A stretch of 64,000 bases of DNA, taken from contig OY743180.1 of the NCBI GenBank assembly GCA_963555705.1, positions 35,248,129 to 35,312,128 on the forward strand. Reading direction: 5' to 3'. The stretch is from Ligustrum vulgare. Taxonomy: Eukaryota > Streptophyta > Magnoliopsida > Lamiales > Oleaceae. The position numbers and the translations under genes are program-made. Position 1 is the stretch's first letter. Each line of letters starts with the position of its first letter. A model generated the notes under the pieces. It worked only from the letters and a program-made list of their open reading frames with translations. It was not told where the DNA came from and did no database searches. Below, piece after piece: positions 22,709-33,986 of the stretch.

Positions 22709-25700
22709 TATAGCGACCCAGAATTTTATGCAATAAATAATTATTTTAATATTTAGAAAATTGAGTCGCTATTGTTTTGAAATTAATGCCGCGACGGATT
22801 CGTCTAGCCAAGTCAAGAAATATCGAATTTGTTCGATTTTAAATTAAAATCCGAATTTCTATAATTATATTATTTTAATTAAAGTATCATTTTCAAAATC
22901 ATTTTAATTCCAATATTCCTTATTAAATTATTTTAAGTCCAAAATATGTAATTCAATTTTTATCTCAAAATTCATCCATTCTCAGATTTATTTTCAGTCC
23001 AAAATATATCTGTTTTAAATACATTTCTTAATCAAAGTTAGTCTAATTTTTAGTTGATTACTTCCCACATTTTGCATTCCTCTTTATTCTCCTTTCCACC
23101 TCATTTCCAACCTATATCCACCATCAAAGCAAACACCATCATTCTCATCATCCTCAGCATCGCCGAAAGCCATTTCCAGTCCCTACTGCCAAGTTGAAAC
23201 CTTCCATGTGCAGTTTCCCCTTTCCAGCTCCATTCTCATATTCCAACCATTCTTTCCAGCAAAGTTATAGCCTCCACTTTGATCACCAACTCCACCTATT
23301 TCAATGTTCAACATCACCACCAAATTCATTTCGGAACCATTCGACAACCACTCAAATCCACCAATCTACCGCCTATCACCATACACTGCCCTCTACCATC
23401 GTCACCATCGCCGCTCAATCAAACCACCACCAAGTTGCATCACAGCTGATCATTTACAACCAGCAGACGATATCACTCCCTCTGATCACCACTACTCAAT
23501 TTTAAATCACCAAAACCAACCACTGCTAAATTTCATCAAGCAGCCATTCAATACATTCACCACCACCGAATCAAGCAGCAACCATCATCCACCAACGCTG
23601 CTATTTTCAATACCAATCCGCCCCTTTCACCATCAGTTCGCCGACCATCAACTAGCTGCCAAACACTGCAGCCGCCGCTTGCAGCCCCAAGTCAACACCC
23701 AATGCCATCGCTACCTTCTTCACCATTTCAACCGCCACCAACTCAGCACCCTCATCACCCATTTTCGAATCAGCCACCTCGAACCCAAAATCAACCCAAA
23801 CCCAAGAATAAGCCAAACAAAGTACTTACCTCACCTCAGACCACCATTGGACAGATTTTGGCCGAAAAGCACAAATCCGATTTCGATTTCCAGCTTTGAT
23901 TTGGTTTCGGTTTCACACAATAAACCACCCAAATAACTTCCTTCAACCACCCCACTGCTACCCTGGCAGCCGCCGCTTGACCACGGCGTTTCACCGGCAA
24001 ATCGCCGGCAGTACCTCCGCCGGACCCAAACTCTGCGTTTTTCTCTCGGACTGATTCAGAGAGTATATGAGAGAGAGAGAGGGTAAAGATATGATATATT
24101 ATAAAATCTGATTTATTTTAATACTTTCGGAAATTACTTTTTGGTCCTTGAAGTTTTAAAGATTTCAAATCAGCCCCTCAAGTTTTGAAATGTTTTAATC
24201 CAGCCCTTTTAGCTTCAAACTTATCATTTCAGTCCCTGCTGATTTTATTAATTTGATTTTAAGCTCAACTTTCAAAAGTATTCATTTTAATCTCTCAACT
24301 TTCAAAATATCTATTTTAGTCCCTCAACTATCAAAAGTATTCATTTTAATCCCTCAACTTTCAAAATATCTATTTTAGTCCCTGAACTTTCAAAAGTATT
24401 CATTTTAGTCCCTCAACTTTCAAAACATCAATTTTAGTCCTCAAATTATAATTTATCATTTTGAACTATATATTCGATAGACTAAAGTGACTTATTGGCT
24501 AAGACGAAGCGTACGGAGAATTTAAAGAAATTGAAGTCATTCCCGCTCAACTTTGCACTCGTCGGATTTGAGGTAGACTCGCACTTATTAATTGATTTAA
24601 ATTATGATTTCATATGAATGTCATGTGACTTGTGAAAGTCAATTTTTAAGAAAAGCAAGTATGTTGTTATGAAAGGTAAATATACCTTATGTTGTTATGA
24701 AAAGTAAGTATGTTTTTATGGAAAGAAAATATACTTTATGTTTTTACGAGAAAAGTAAGTATACCCTATGCTTCACGAAAATGTTTTTTTTTGGATCATT
24801 GCTATGAAATCAATCTACCAAGATTGTTTTGGGTCCCATATGATAAGTTATGATATGTTAAGGGGACCGGAGTTTTAGTAGCGCTACACATAAGAATTCT
24901 TGCCACGAAGTTCGGTAACATTCTTGTGTCTCCTATGTTTATGAGGATTTGCCACGAAGTTCGGTAAAATTCCTGTGTTTCCATATGTTTATGAGGATTT
25001 ACCACCTAAGTTCGGTAAAATTCCTGTCGCATATGTTTATGAGGATTTCGATCCTATCTTATGTTATGATGCAATTGATCCCTATGAATTTCAAAAATTA
25101 TGCTTGGTATACTTACTGTGATTTTACTGTTATTATGATTTTACTGCATAAGAATTCTTGCCACCTAAGTTCGGTAAAGTTCTTGTATGTTTATGAGGAT
25201 TTAAATCCTATCTTATGTTATGCTTTCAAAAGAAATTATGCTTGGCATAATTAAAATGTTTTTATAAGTATATGGTTTTCAAAGAGATGTTTTCAAAGAG
25301 ATGTTTTCAAAGAGTTGTTTTCAAAGAGCTGTTTTCAAAGAGATGTTTTCAAAGAGATGTTTTCAAAGAGCTGTTTTCAAAGAGCTATTTTCAAAAGAGC
25401 TGTTTTCAAAGAGCTGTTTTCAAAGAACTATTTTCAAAGAGATGTTTTCAAAGAGCTGTTTTCAAAGAGCTATTTTCAAAGAGCATATGATTTGCAAAAT
25501 ATGTCCCGTGCTGTAATGCACAATATGAGTTTTATCAAGAGCCGTTTTATAAAGAAGCTCTATCAATGCCCGTTTTATAAAGAGCCGGGATTTATGTGTT
25601 TAATCATCTTATAAATTAAATTAATATGCGATGAGTCTACTGAGTATTTCCCCCATGAAATACTCACCCTACTTTTTAACAGTTTTGCAGATTTCGGAGA

Positions 25701-26028
25701 CGGTGGCGAGCAATGAATGATGGTGGCAATAATCGTTAAACGGTTGAAAGTTTGACGTTAATGATTTCCGTATTTTTCCAAACAATCGAATAATTTAGAG
25801 AAGTTCATTTATTTGAGAAATTATGACATTGTCAATTTCTTTATAAAATTAATGGTTCGATTTACTATTTCAAATGGTTTCATAAATGTTTCAATTTTAT
25901 CGGCCATTACAGTTTATTTAATGTTGCCAAAAATGAATTTCAATTATTTCTTCCGCAAAAATATTATTCGAAAAATTTAGACAGAAAATGACGTAGTGAA
26001 TCGGGTATACGGAACTCGGGGCGCTACA
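22709..26028 (+). repeat. 3' LTR of copy 1 (3320 bp)
   Basis: Same length as the 5' LTR. I noticed single-base differences at about 16009/22848, 17300/24132, 17888/24721, 18879/25712 and 19122/25955. Internal repeats recur at +6833. Confidence 0.93.
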
Positions 26029-26033
26029 AAGGT
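26029..26033. other. Target-site duplication AAGGT, right of copy 1
   Basis: Partner of 15871-15875. Satellite continues with CCTTCCCCTATGCG, exactly as in uninterrupted units. Confidence 0.93.
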
Positions 26034-28846
26034 CCTTCCCCTATGCGAATAAAAGTTACCAACTTCTTCAACTCCCGGTCCGACTCCTATTAACTCAGGA
26101 AATCTACTTCAAACATGCAATAATAATGAATTCAAAACTGAAAACAAAATCTAAAGGACCATAAGAATTTAAATAAATAAACTACTTCCTTTACGAGAAG
26201 TACGGTTGTAACCAGTCCAAGCGTCCATATTGAAAAGCATCCCCAAATGATAAGTATTCTACGAGAACAGCTTATGTAATCGTTAATAACAATCTTTCTC
26301 AAGCAAATCTTAACAAATATTTTAAAGAAAATAATAGTAAACAATGTAATAATACATATACAGCAATACAAGAAGATGAAATTTCATACACTACTCTTAC
26401 TTCTACTTATGAAATTTTAATAACCGCTCCAACCTATTGTTGCTCTTACCCCCATTCCTTAAATTTAGTGTCTACTTCAGCTATTACTCCAACTGTGACT
26501 TACCAACTTCTACGACATCCCGTACTCGTATAAAAGTTATTACTCACTTCACTCCTACTCCGACTCCTATTAACTCAAGTAATCTACGTCAAACATACAC
26601 TAATTATAAATTCAATATTAAAAACTAAATCGAACTGGCCATAATAAACATTTCACTAAAAGAATTAATTCCCTTATAAGCAACTAGGTTGTCGGCATAT
26701 CAAGTGTGTAGCGTTAAAACCATCCCAAAAGACTAGTATTCTACGAGCACGTCTTCTGCAATCAATACAAATATTTAATCATTGTCAAGCAAATCTTAAA
26801 TAATATTTTAAAGTATACAAAAATAAACTTTACAATAATAAATCTATTGCAATACTAAAATATGAAATTTCATAAACTTGTCTCACTCCAAATCAAAAAA
26901 ATTTCAGTAGCAGTTCCTAATAATTGTTACTCGTACATCGACATACCTACCCAAGGTCCTTCCCCTATGCGAATAAAAGTTACCAACTTCTTCAACTCCC
27001 GGTCCCACTCCTATTAACTCAGGAAATCTACTTCAAACATGCAATAATAATGAATTCAAAACTGAAAACAAAATCTAAAGGACCATAAGAATTTAAATAA
27101 ATAAACTACTTCCTTTACGAGAAGTACGGTTATAGCCAGTCCAAGCGTCCATATTGAAAAGCATCCCGAAATGATAAGTATTCTACGAGAACAGCTTATG
27201 TAATCGTTAATAACAATCTTTCTCAAGCAAATCTTAACAAATATTTTAAAGAAAATAATAGTAAACAATGTAAAAATACATATACAGCAATACAAGAAGA
27301 TGAAACTTCATACACTACTCTTACTTCTACTTATGAAATTTTAATAACCGCTCGAACCTATTGTTGCTCTTACCCCCATTCGTTAAATTTAGTGTCTACT
27401 TCAGCTATTACTCCAACTGTGACTTACCAACTCCTACAACATCCCGTACTCGTATAAAAGTTATTACTCATTTCACTCCTACTCCGACTCCTATTAACTC
27501 AAGTAATCTACGTCAAACATACACTAATTATAAATTCAACATTAAAAACTAAATCGAACTGGCCATAATAAACATTTCACTAAAAGAATTAATTCCCTTA
27601 TAAGCAACTAGGTTGTCGGCATATCAAGTGTGTAGTGTTAAAACCATTCCAAAAGACCAGTATTCTACGAGTTCGTCTTCTGCAATCAATACAAATATTT
27701 AATCATTGTCAAGCAAATCTTAAATAATATTTTAAAGTATACAAAAATAAACTTTACAATAATAAATCTATTGCAATACTAAAATATGAAATTTCATAAA
27801 CTTGTCTTACTCCAAATAAAAAAAAATTCAGTAGCAGTTCCTAACAATTGTTTCTCGTACATCGACATACCTACCCCAGGTCCTTACCCTATCCGAATAA
27901 AAGTTACCAACTTCTTCAACTCCCAGTCCGACTCCTATTAGCTCAGGAAATCTACTTCAAACATACAATAATAATGAATTCAAAACTGAAAACAAAATCT
28001 AAAGGGCCATAAGAATTTAAATAAATAAACTACTTCCCTTACGAGAAGTACGGTTGTAGCCAGTCCAAGCGTCCATATTGAAAACCATCCCAAAAAGACA
28101 AGTATTCTACAGAAAAAGCATATGTAATCGTTAATAACAATCTTTCTCACGCAAATCTTTTAAAATATTTTAAAGAAAATAATAGTAAACAATGCAACAA
28201 TACATATATAGCAATACCAGAAGATGAACTTTCATACACTACTCTTACTTCTACTTATGAAATTTCAATAACCGCTCCAACCTATTGTTACTCTCACCCC
28301 CATTCCTTAAATTTAGTGTCTACTTCAGCTATTACTCCAACTGTGACTTACCAACTTCTACCACATCTCGTACTCGTATAATAGTTATTACTCACTTCAC
28401 TCCTACTCCGACTCCTATTAACTCAAGTAATCTGCGTCAAACATACACTAATTATAAATTCAATATTAAAAACTAAATCGAACTGGCCATAATAAACATT
28501 TCACTAAAAGAAATAATTCCCTTATAAGCAACTAGGTTGTCGGCATATCAAGTGTGTAGTGTTAAAACAATTCCAAAAGACCAGTATTCTGCGAGCACGT
28601 CTTCTGCAATCAATACAAATTTTTAATCATTGTCAAGCAAATCTTAAATAATATTTTAAAGTATACAAAAATAAACTTTACAATAATAAATCTATTACAA
28701 TACTAAAATATGAAATTTCATAAACTTGTCTTACTCCAAATAAAAAAATTTCAGTAGAAGTTCCGAACAATTGTTACTCTGAATCCCATATTTGTTAAAC
28801 TTTAGTTCCTATTTCCACTTTTACTCGTACATCGACATACCTACCC

Positions 28847-28851
28847 AAGGT
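28847..28851. other. Target-site duplication AAGGT, left of copy 2
   Basis: Matches 36738-36742 after the 3' LTR. This is the same satellite position and the same five bases as the copy 1 insertion. Confidence 0.93.
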
Positions 28852-29149
28852 TGTAGCGACCAAGAATTTTTACGCGATTAATAATTATTTTAATAGAAAA
28901 TCGTGTCGCTACTATTTCACCCATTTTTATTAAGTTAACGCCGCGACGTATTCGTATAGCCAAGTCAAGAAATAATCGAGATCGTTCGATTTTAAATTAA
29001 ATTCCGAAATTCTAAAAATATCTCCATTCTCTTGATTTAAAGTATATTAAGTCCAAGTACTTAATTCAATGTTATCCCAATATTTATTTATACAAAAATT
29101 ATTTTTATTATTGAAATTAAGAAAATATATGCAAGCATGAGAGGTTCCA

Positions 29150-29486
29150 TTATATATAATAATTATGAGAATCTTAATTTAATAAATATGGAAAAGTATA
29201 TGAATGAATTATATACTCCATTATATATAATCATGAAGAGCATAATATTGTATAAATATGGAAAAGTATATGAATGAATTATATACTCCATTATATGTAA
29301 TCATGAAGAGCATAATATTTGTATAAATATGGAAAAGTATATGAATGATTGATAAGACTCCATTATATGTAATCATGAAGAGCATAATATTTGTATAAAT
29401 ATGGAAAAGTATATGAATGAATTATATACTCCATTATATATAATCATGAAGAGCATATTATTTGTATAAATATGGAAAAGTATATG
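29150..29486 (+). repeat. 70-72 bp tandem repeat in LTR, ~5 units
   Basis: Unit carries GGAAAAGTATATGAATGA, ATTATATATAATCATGAAG and AGCATAATATTTG. GGAAAAG recurs at about 29190, 29260, 29331, 29403 and 29474. Also at 35170-35506 and, reversed, at about 57810-58310, where there are seven or so units. Confidence 0.9.
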
Positions 29487-30200
29487 AAAGGTAAATACAC
29501 CTTATATTTTTATGAAAAGTAAGTATGTTTTTATGACAAGTAAGTATATCTTATGTTTTTATGAAAAGTAAGTATATTTTTATGAAAGGTAAATACACCT
29601 TATGTTTTTATGAAAAGTAAGTATGTTTTTATGACAAGTAAGTATATCTTATGTTTTTATGAAAAGTAAGTATGTTTTTATGAAAGGTAAATACACCTTA
29701 TGTTTTTATGAAAAGTAAGTATGTTTTTATGACAAGTAAGTATATCTTATGTTTTTATGAAAATTAAGTATGTTGTTATGAAATGTAAGTATATCTTATG
29801 TTTTTATGAAAATTAAGTATGTTGTTATGAAATGTAAGTATATCTTATGTTTTTATGAAAATTAAGTATGTTGTTATGAAATGTAAGTATATCTTATGTT
29901 TTTATGAAAAGTAAGTATGTTTTTATGAAAGGTAAATACACCTTATATTTTTATGAAAAGTAAGTATGTTTTTATGACAAGTAAGTATATCTTATGTTTT
30001 TATGAAAAGTAAGTATGTTTTTATGAAAGGTAAATACACCTTATATTTTTATGAAAAGTAAGTATGTTTTTATGACAAGTAAGTATATCTTATGTTTTTA
30101 TGAAAAGTAAGTATGTTTTTATGAAAGGTAAATACACCTTATGTTTTTATGAAAAGTAAGTATGTTTTTATGACAAGTAAGTATATCTTTATGTTTTTAT
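29487..30200 (+). repeat. ~98-bp composite tandem array in LTR
   Basis: Short modules (GAAAAGTAAGTATGTTTTTAT, GACAAGTAAGTATATCTTAT, GAAAGGTAAATACACCTTAT) are arranged in ~98-bp super-units. GAAAGGTAAATACACC recurs at about 29486, 29584 and 29682. Also at 35507-36220, 57265-57590 (reversed) and from about 63815 to the window end. Copy 1 LTR has three diverged modules at 17816-17935. Confidence 0.9.
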
Positions 30201-31235
30201 GAAAATATTTGGATCATTGCTATGAAATCAATCTCACAAGATTGTTATGGGTTCCATATGATATGTTTATGATTATGCTAAGGGGACCGGAGTTTAGTAG
30301 CGCTACACATAAGAATTCTTGCCATTTAAGTTCGGTAAAATTCTTGTGTCTCCCTATATTTATGAGTATTTCGATCCTATCCTATGTTATGATGAAAATG
30401 ATCCATATGCTTTCAAAAGAAAATTTATGCTTGGTATACTTACTGGGATTTTATAAATCTCACTCTACGATATTTACCATTTTCAGATAATTGAAGGTTC
30501 GAGGCGGTCAACATGGAAGTGGCAAAAGTGGTTAAGATTGATGAGATAATTATGTTGAACTTTATGTAAGAAAATTATGTTCTATTTATATTCACAAATA
30601 AAATTATGGGATTCTAATTATTCTTTTGAATAATTTTACATTACTATTTAAGTCTCGATAATATGATATGAGTCACTTTTAGTGGCACTCGAATGGTCAA
30701 GATTTCGGGTCGTCACAGTTGGTGATATGATGTTTATATTGATGTCTTTGATAAATTTCTAGAAGTTCGGGGACTAAAGGAAAATAAGATTTGACGATAA
30801 ATTTTTATTTGGGTTAATTAGGCCCAATCTTATGTAAAGATGCGAAATGATTAATAATTATTATTTTTTTTTGAAATATTTTAACTCATCACTCTACTAT
30901 GTCACTCTCCACGTATTGACTCCTCGAACCAGGTATGTTATATGCTTTGCAGGTCATTTACGATTTTATTAAGACATGTTAAGTATGAAATATTCATATG
31001 TTATGAATCTTTAAGTGAAATATACATGTTGAGTATGATATGAATTGATAGAAGCCTAAATTTTAAATTTATTCCTTTTAATGTAGAATCATGAGACATA
31101 GAGGATATTGATATGAATTTTGGTTCATATTAAGCTTAGTAAGACTGACTAAATTAGAAAAATAAGTTGGTTCGTAACTTTTGCCAAAAATATATGGAAT
31201 AATATATTACAAACAAAATTAATAATGAATTCGTA

Positions 31236-31415
31236 CAATAATTTATCCCTTTATCACTACCTTTGTGTAAAAACAAGGGAAAAACTGTGGATGGTTATTA
31301 GTACTTCCTCTTCAAGTTTCAATTTTCGGTTCAATAATTTATCCCTTTATCACTACCTTTGCTTAAAAGCAAGGAAAAACTGTGGATGATTATTGGTACC
31401 ACTCTTCAAGTTTCT

Positions 31416-31420
<5 letters not shown>
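31236..31420 (+). repeat. 96-bp direct duplication with a hairpin in each unit, before a poly-A tract
   Basis: Each unit starts CAATAATTTATCCCTTTATC and contains a potential stem: CCTTTGT/ACAAGGG in the first, CCTT(T)GCTT/AAGCAAGG in the second. Conserved reversed at about 62207-62390 in copy 3. Not found in copy 1. Confidence 0.7.

Positions 31421-31456
<36 letters not shown>
31421..31456 (+). repeat. Homopolymer A36
   Basis: Uninterrupted A run. Equivalent runs are A15 at 19513-19527 in copy 1 and T22 at 62174-62195 in copy 3. It marks the edge of the region shared by copy 1 with copies 2 and 3. Confidence 0.95.
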
Positions 31457-31458
<2 letters not shown>

Positions 31459-32210
31459 CAGAAAGAAAGAACGAGTGTTTAGTATAATGAAAAAAATATG
31501 ATTTACGAATGATTTTCAAAATAATCTTTGTCGTCAAGTTTAGAAATGATGAGCCCTAAATGGACTTTGCATAATTGATTTTAGACATGGCACTAAGTAT
31601 GAGAAGTCAACAGAAAGGACTAGATAATATTTTCGAATTATTCATCGTTTAGATTAAACGAGAAATAGAAAGTCAGTTTTATGAAGTTATGATGAGATGT
31701 TGAGATTATAAGTGATATGATTTTATTGAGATTTTTATGAGAAGAATTATGAAGTTGGAGATTTAAAGTTTAGGCTCTTAATTATTGAGAAATAAGGACT
31801 TGATATGGTGATATTAGAAATTATGATTTGAAATTTCTATGTTGAGGAATTATGAATTGATTTTCTGGAATATTTATGATGATATTGAAGTTTGATGAAA
31901 TTGTGATCAAATGTACAATTAGTTATTATTGTGAGTTATGAAGTATGCTTACGATTTGGATAAGTCCAAATTTCAAAGGAAAACTGCCTAGAATTTTATC
32001 GTTTGGAGTTAAGAGCATAGTATGGTATGCAATCACTAAGAGAATTGAGGTTAGACATACAAGTTCATTTACATCACAAACGAGATTTAGTAGATGATAA
32101 CAGAGATATTATTATTTTCTCATAAGGAGAACACATAAGAGTCACCCTAGAAAGGAAATACATGAAACACGCAAAAGCAAAAGAAAGCAACATGGGAAAT
32201 TCCTCAAATT

Positions 32211-32428
32211 GAGAGATGTGTTTCCGGAGTAGCCGTATCCTACCACGTCTGACCTTTTGAGGAAATAAAGAAACCTTCAAAGAGGTGTGTTTCGAGAGTA
32301 AGAATACTCCGTAATCTACCACCTGGAACCTTTGAGGTACACACAAGATTTAAACATTAAGGAAAATCCTAGGAAATTAGAGGGGTGTCTCGAGAGTAAG
32401 AATACTCCGTACTCTACCCCCACCTATT
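32211..32428 (-). repeat. Three hairpin-forming repeats downstream of LOG (copy 2)
   Basis: Same layout as 20175-20393 and 61026-61248. Two units keep GAGTA-AGAA-TACTC. The unit farthest from LOG has a shorter GGAGTAGCCGTATCC core. Confidence 0.6.
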
Positions 32429-32435
32429 CTAAGAT

Positions 32436-33089
32436 TCATAAAGTTAAGTTTACATTAACCGGACTCCATTTTCGCTTGATTCCCCTTCCTTGCGACCAAT
32501 CTATCTTAACCCCTGCTGGATCTTGTATTGAGATATATGACTGCAGCTTATCCAGTAGTTCATCAATAGTAGGAGCAGAAATAAGAAGCCTTCTGGAAAA
32601 TGGAGAGATGAATCCCTGTTCCACAGCATAATCAAGAAAGGTTAACAAGCCATCAAAGAAATTGTTAACATTCAAAAGCCCAATAGGCTTAGTATGGAGA
32701 TCTAGTTGAGCCCATGAGGTAATGTTAAAGATTTCTTCTAAGGTACCAAAACCTCCGGGCAGGGCTATAAAGGCACCAGAACCATATAGCATACAAGTTA
32801 TGCGTTCATGGATGGATAAGGTTTGAACTTCATGCCCTCGTATTTTTCCTGCAACATCTACCAAAGGGACAGGTATGACACCGATTACTTTTGATTTCTC
32901 TGCAAGAGCAGATTGGGAAACACAACCCATTAGACCACTGCTACCACCCCCATACACAAGAGTGATACCTTTTTCCCCCAGTTTCTTTCCAAGATCTACG
33001 GCCGCTTCTAGATAACTGAAGTCTTTCCCCACTTTTGATCCACAAAATACACAAATAGTTTTGATATGTCGAAGTTTTGGTGCTTCCAT
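32436..33089 (-). CDS. LOG: LOG-type cytokinin riboside 5'-monophosphate phosphoribohydrolase, copy 2
   Basis: 217 aa, single open frame, with the full C-terminal tail. It keeps CVFCGS, VYGGGSSGLMG, Arg96 and PGGFGTLEE. Two changes are notable: Asp105, just before the substrate-loop motif FIALPGG, is Gly here, and Thr83 is Ile. Against copy 1 I count 5 replacement and 9 silent differences over the shared 202 codons, plus the copy 1 stop. As replacement sites outnumber silent ones roughly three to one, this points to past purifying selection. The D105G change could impair this copy. It lies 310 bp downstream of the cysteine-rich gene on the same strand, with a TTTAAATAG box 75 bp before the ATG. 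Confidence 0.85.
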   Translation of the reverse strand: MEAPKLRHIKTICVFCGSKVGKDFSYLEAAVDLGKKLGEKGITLVYGGGSSGLMGCVSQSALAEKSKVIGVIPVPLVDVAGKIRGHEVQTLSIHERITCMLYGSGAFIALPGGFGTLEEIFNITSWAQLDLHTKPIGLLNVNNFFDGLLTFLDYAVEQGFISPFSRRLLISAPTIDELLDKLQSYISIQDPAGVKIDWSQGRGIKRKWSPVNVNLTL

Positions 33090-33163
33090 CTTTGATAGTA
33101 TAGAAGAGAAAACTTACGAAGAAGATGTGATTTTGGGATGCCTGAACTATGAAATATGTTTGG

Positions 33164-33172
33164 CTATTTAAA
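33164..33172 (-). promoter_or_regulatory. TATA-like box TTTAAATAG upstream of LOG, copy 2
   Basis: Same nonamer and spacing as in copies 1 and 3, within a conserved block running from the box to the ATG. Confidence 0.55.
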
Positions 33173-33399
33173 GCCGGAAAAATTTACTGTTTTTGATTGA
33201 TTCTGAAAAAGTAAAGATTTACTTTTGACAAAATCAGCCTACTTTTGACTATTTTATCAAAGCTTTCATCTTTCGGTGATTTAGTTTCCAGCTTTATCAA
33301 ACCTCGAGAAAGGAAAATATATTTTTACTAACCTTTATCAAAACGCGTGAAAGGAAACAGAAGAATATTTTAAATATGTATCAAGAGATTTACCTTATA

Positions 33400-33945
33400 T
33401 CAATGCTGATTTGCCACAACCTCATTGTGTAAAACAGACTGGCAGACATGATCTTTTGCAGTTATATTTTTGAGACTATAACGATTTTTGTCTTCGTTAA
33501 ACTGAGCGTATAAGGAGAGAAGTTCACGTTGCACATAACCACTTGGGTGCGTCTCAAGAGTCAGTCGAATATCATCCAAAGGCTCCTTACTCAGTCCACC
33601 CTTTATGAAATTGATTTTATCATCCCGATTAGTAGAAGAATATCCTACTGTTTTGCAACGAGTATCACAGTTCCAACGAGCACATTTGTAGCAACCATTC
33701 AGCCTTTTTGCTCTTTGTTTCTTTGCGAAGGTGCTTTTGCCTAAACCAGGCATGTGCTTTGGAAATGTCATAGGTAATTCACCAGATAATCGAACTTTTG
33801 CTTCGATCAACCAGCGAACATCTTCTGGAATACCATGAGCCATCAGCAACCTCAACCTTTCGAGCCTAATTCGATAAATTTTTCTCAGATCATTCATAGG
33901 AAGATTGGAATAATACTTGCGAATGTTTGAAAGGATGATATCCAT
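33400..33945 (-). CDS. Cysteine-rich basic protein resembling flexivirus nucleic-acid-binding protein, copy 2 (altered C-terminus)
   Basis: 181 aa from the conserved ATG. The four cysteines (85, 88, 93, 97) and most of the basic patch are intact, with Arg77 changed to Gln. The last eight residues differ from those of copies 1 and 3 because of a small deletion near the stop that shifts the frame, and it then ends at a nearby TGA. The core is unaffected. The gene is first in the antisense cassette, followed by LOG. Family assignment rests on the same motif pattern as in copy 1. Confidence 0.63.
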   Translation of the reverse strand: MDIILSNIRKYYSNLPMNDLRKIYRIRLERLRLLMAHGIPEDVRWLIEAKVRLSGELPMTFPKHMPGLGKSTFAKKQRAKRLNGCYKCARWNCDTRCKTVGYSSTNRDDKINFIKGGLSKEPLDDIRLTLETHPSGYVQRELLSLYAQFNEDKNRYSLKNITAKDHVCQSVLHNEVVANQH

Positions 33946-33977
33946 TTTTGATGGATCTAACCTCTTCCCAACATGAT

Positions 33978-33986
33978 CTATTTAAA
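33978..33986 (-). promoter_or_regulatory. TATA-like box TTTAAATAG upstream of the cysteine-rich gene, copy 2
   Basis: Conserved in all copies about 32-35 bp before the ATG. Confidence 0.5.

Larger units (their letters stand above)
15876..26028 (+). mobile_element. Non-autonomous LTR retrotransposon, copy 1 (10,153 bp)
   Basis: Two direct 3320-bp LTRs flank a 3513-bp internal region with a primer-binding site matching the initiator-Met tRNA 3' end (19199-19210) and a polypurine tract (22696-22707). The PBS and the GAGGACGAAATTATTTTAAGGGGG context before the 3' LTR are typical of plant Ty3/gypsy elements. No gag/pol motifs are present, so it must be mobilised in trans. The internal region carries two minus-strand genes, antisense to the element. 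I saw only about five differences between the LTRs, so insertion was recent. Confidence 0.93.
26029..28851. repeat. Satellite array, middle block
   Basis: Continuation of the same array between copies 1 and 2. Landmarks at 26437, 27361 and 28285 give two 924-bp units and a final full-length unit cut by copy 2 at 28852. These units resemble the right block more than the left (GATAAGTATTCTACG and GGAAATCTACTTC variants). Confidence 0.96.
28852..30717 (+). repeat. 5' LTR of copy 2 (1866 bp)
   Basis: Begins TGTAGCGACC and ends CGTCACA. It contains a 70-72 bp tandem array and a ~98-bp composite array. The 225-bp segment carrying the TATA-like box in copy 3 LTRs is absent. Confidence 0.93.
30718..32210 (+). 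other. Copy 2 5' internal region, no gene seen
   Basis: No gag-like frame. It begins GTTGGTGATATGATG, lacking a tRNA-complementary PBS. It contains a 96-bp direct duplication (31236-31331, 31332-31420) followed by A36 (31421-31456). The part after the A tract is shared with copy 1. Confidence 0.65.

Noticed and set aside
26132..28851. CRISPR-like regular spacing in the arrays
   Set aside because: Repeats are contiguous long satellite units without unique spacers, in a plant-type context.
30209..30490. 93-codon frame in copy 2 and 3 LTRs (30209, 36229, 56979, 63520)
   Set aside because: Non-ATG start, low-complexity LTR sequence, and no recognisable domain. Repeated only because LTRs are repeated.
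30922..30945. Possible tiny intron (GTATGTTATATGCTTTGCAG)
   Set aside because: Far too short for a plant intron, and there is no coding frame on either side.
31421..31456. A36 as the poly-A tail of a LOG retrocopy
   Set aside because: LOG is on the minus strand, so its tail would appear as T on the plus strand at the lower-coordinate side. This tract has the opposite sense.
33529..33744. 71-codon frames opposite the cysteine-rich gene (also 59716-59931)
   Set aside because: Antisense shadow of the conserved gene with no motif of its own.
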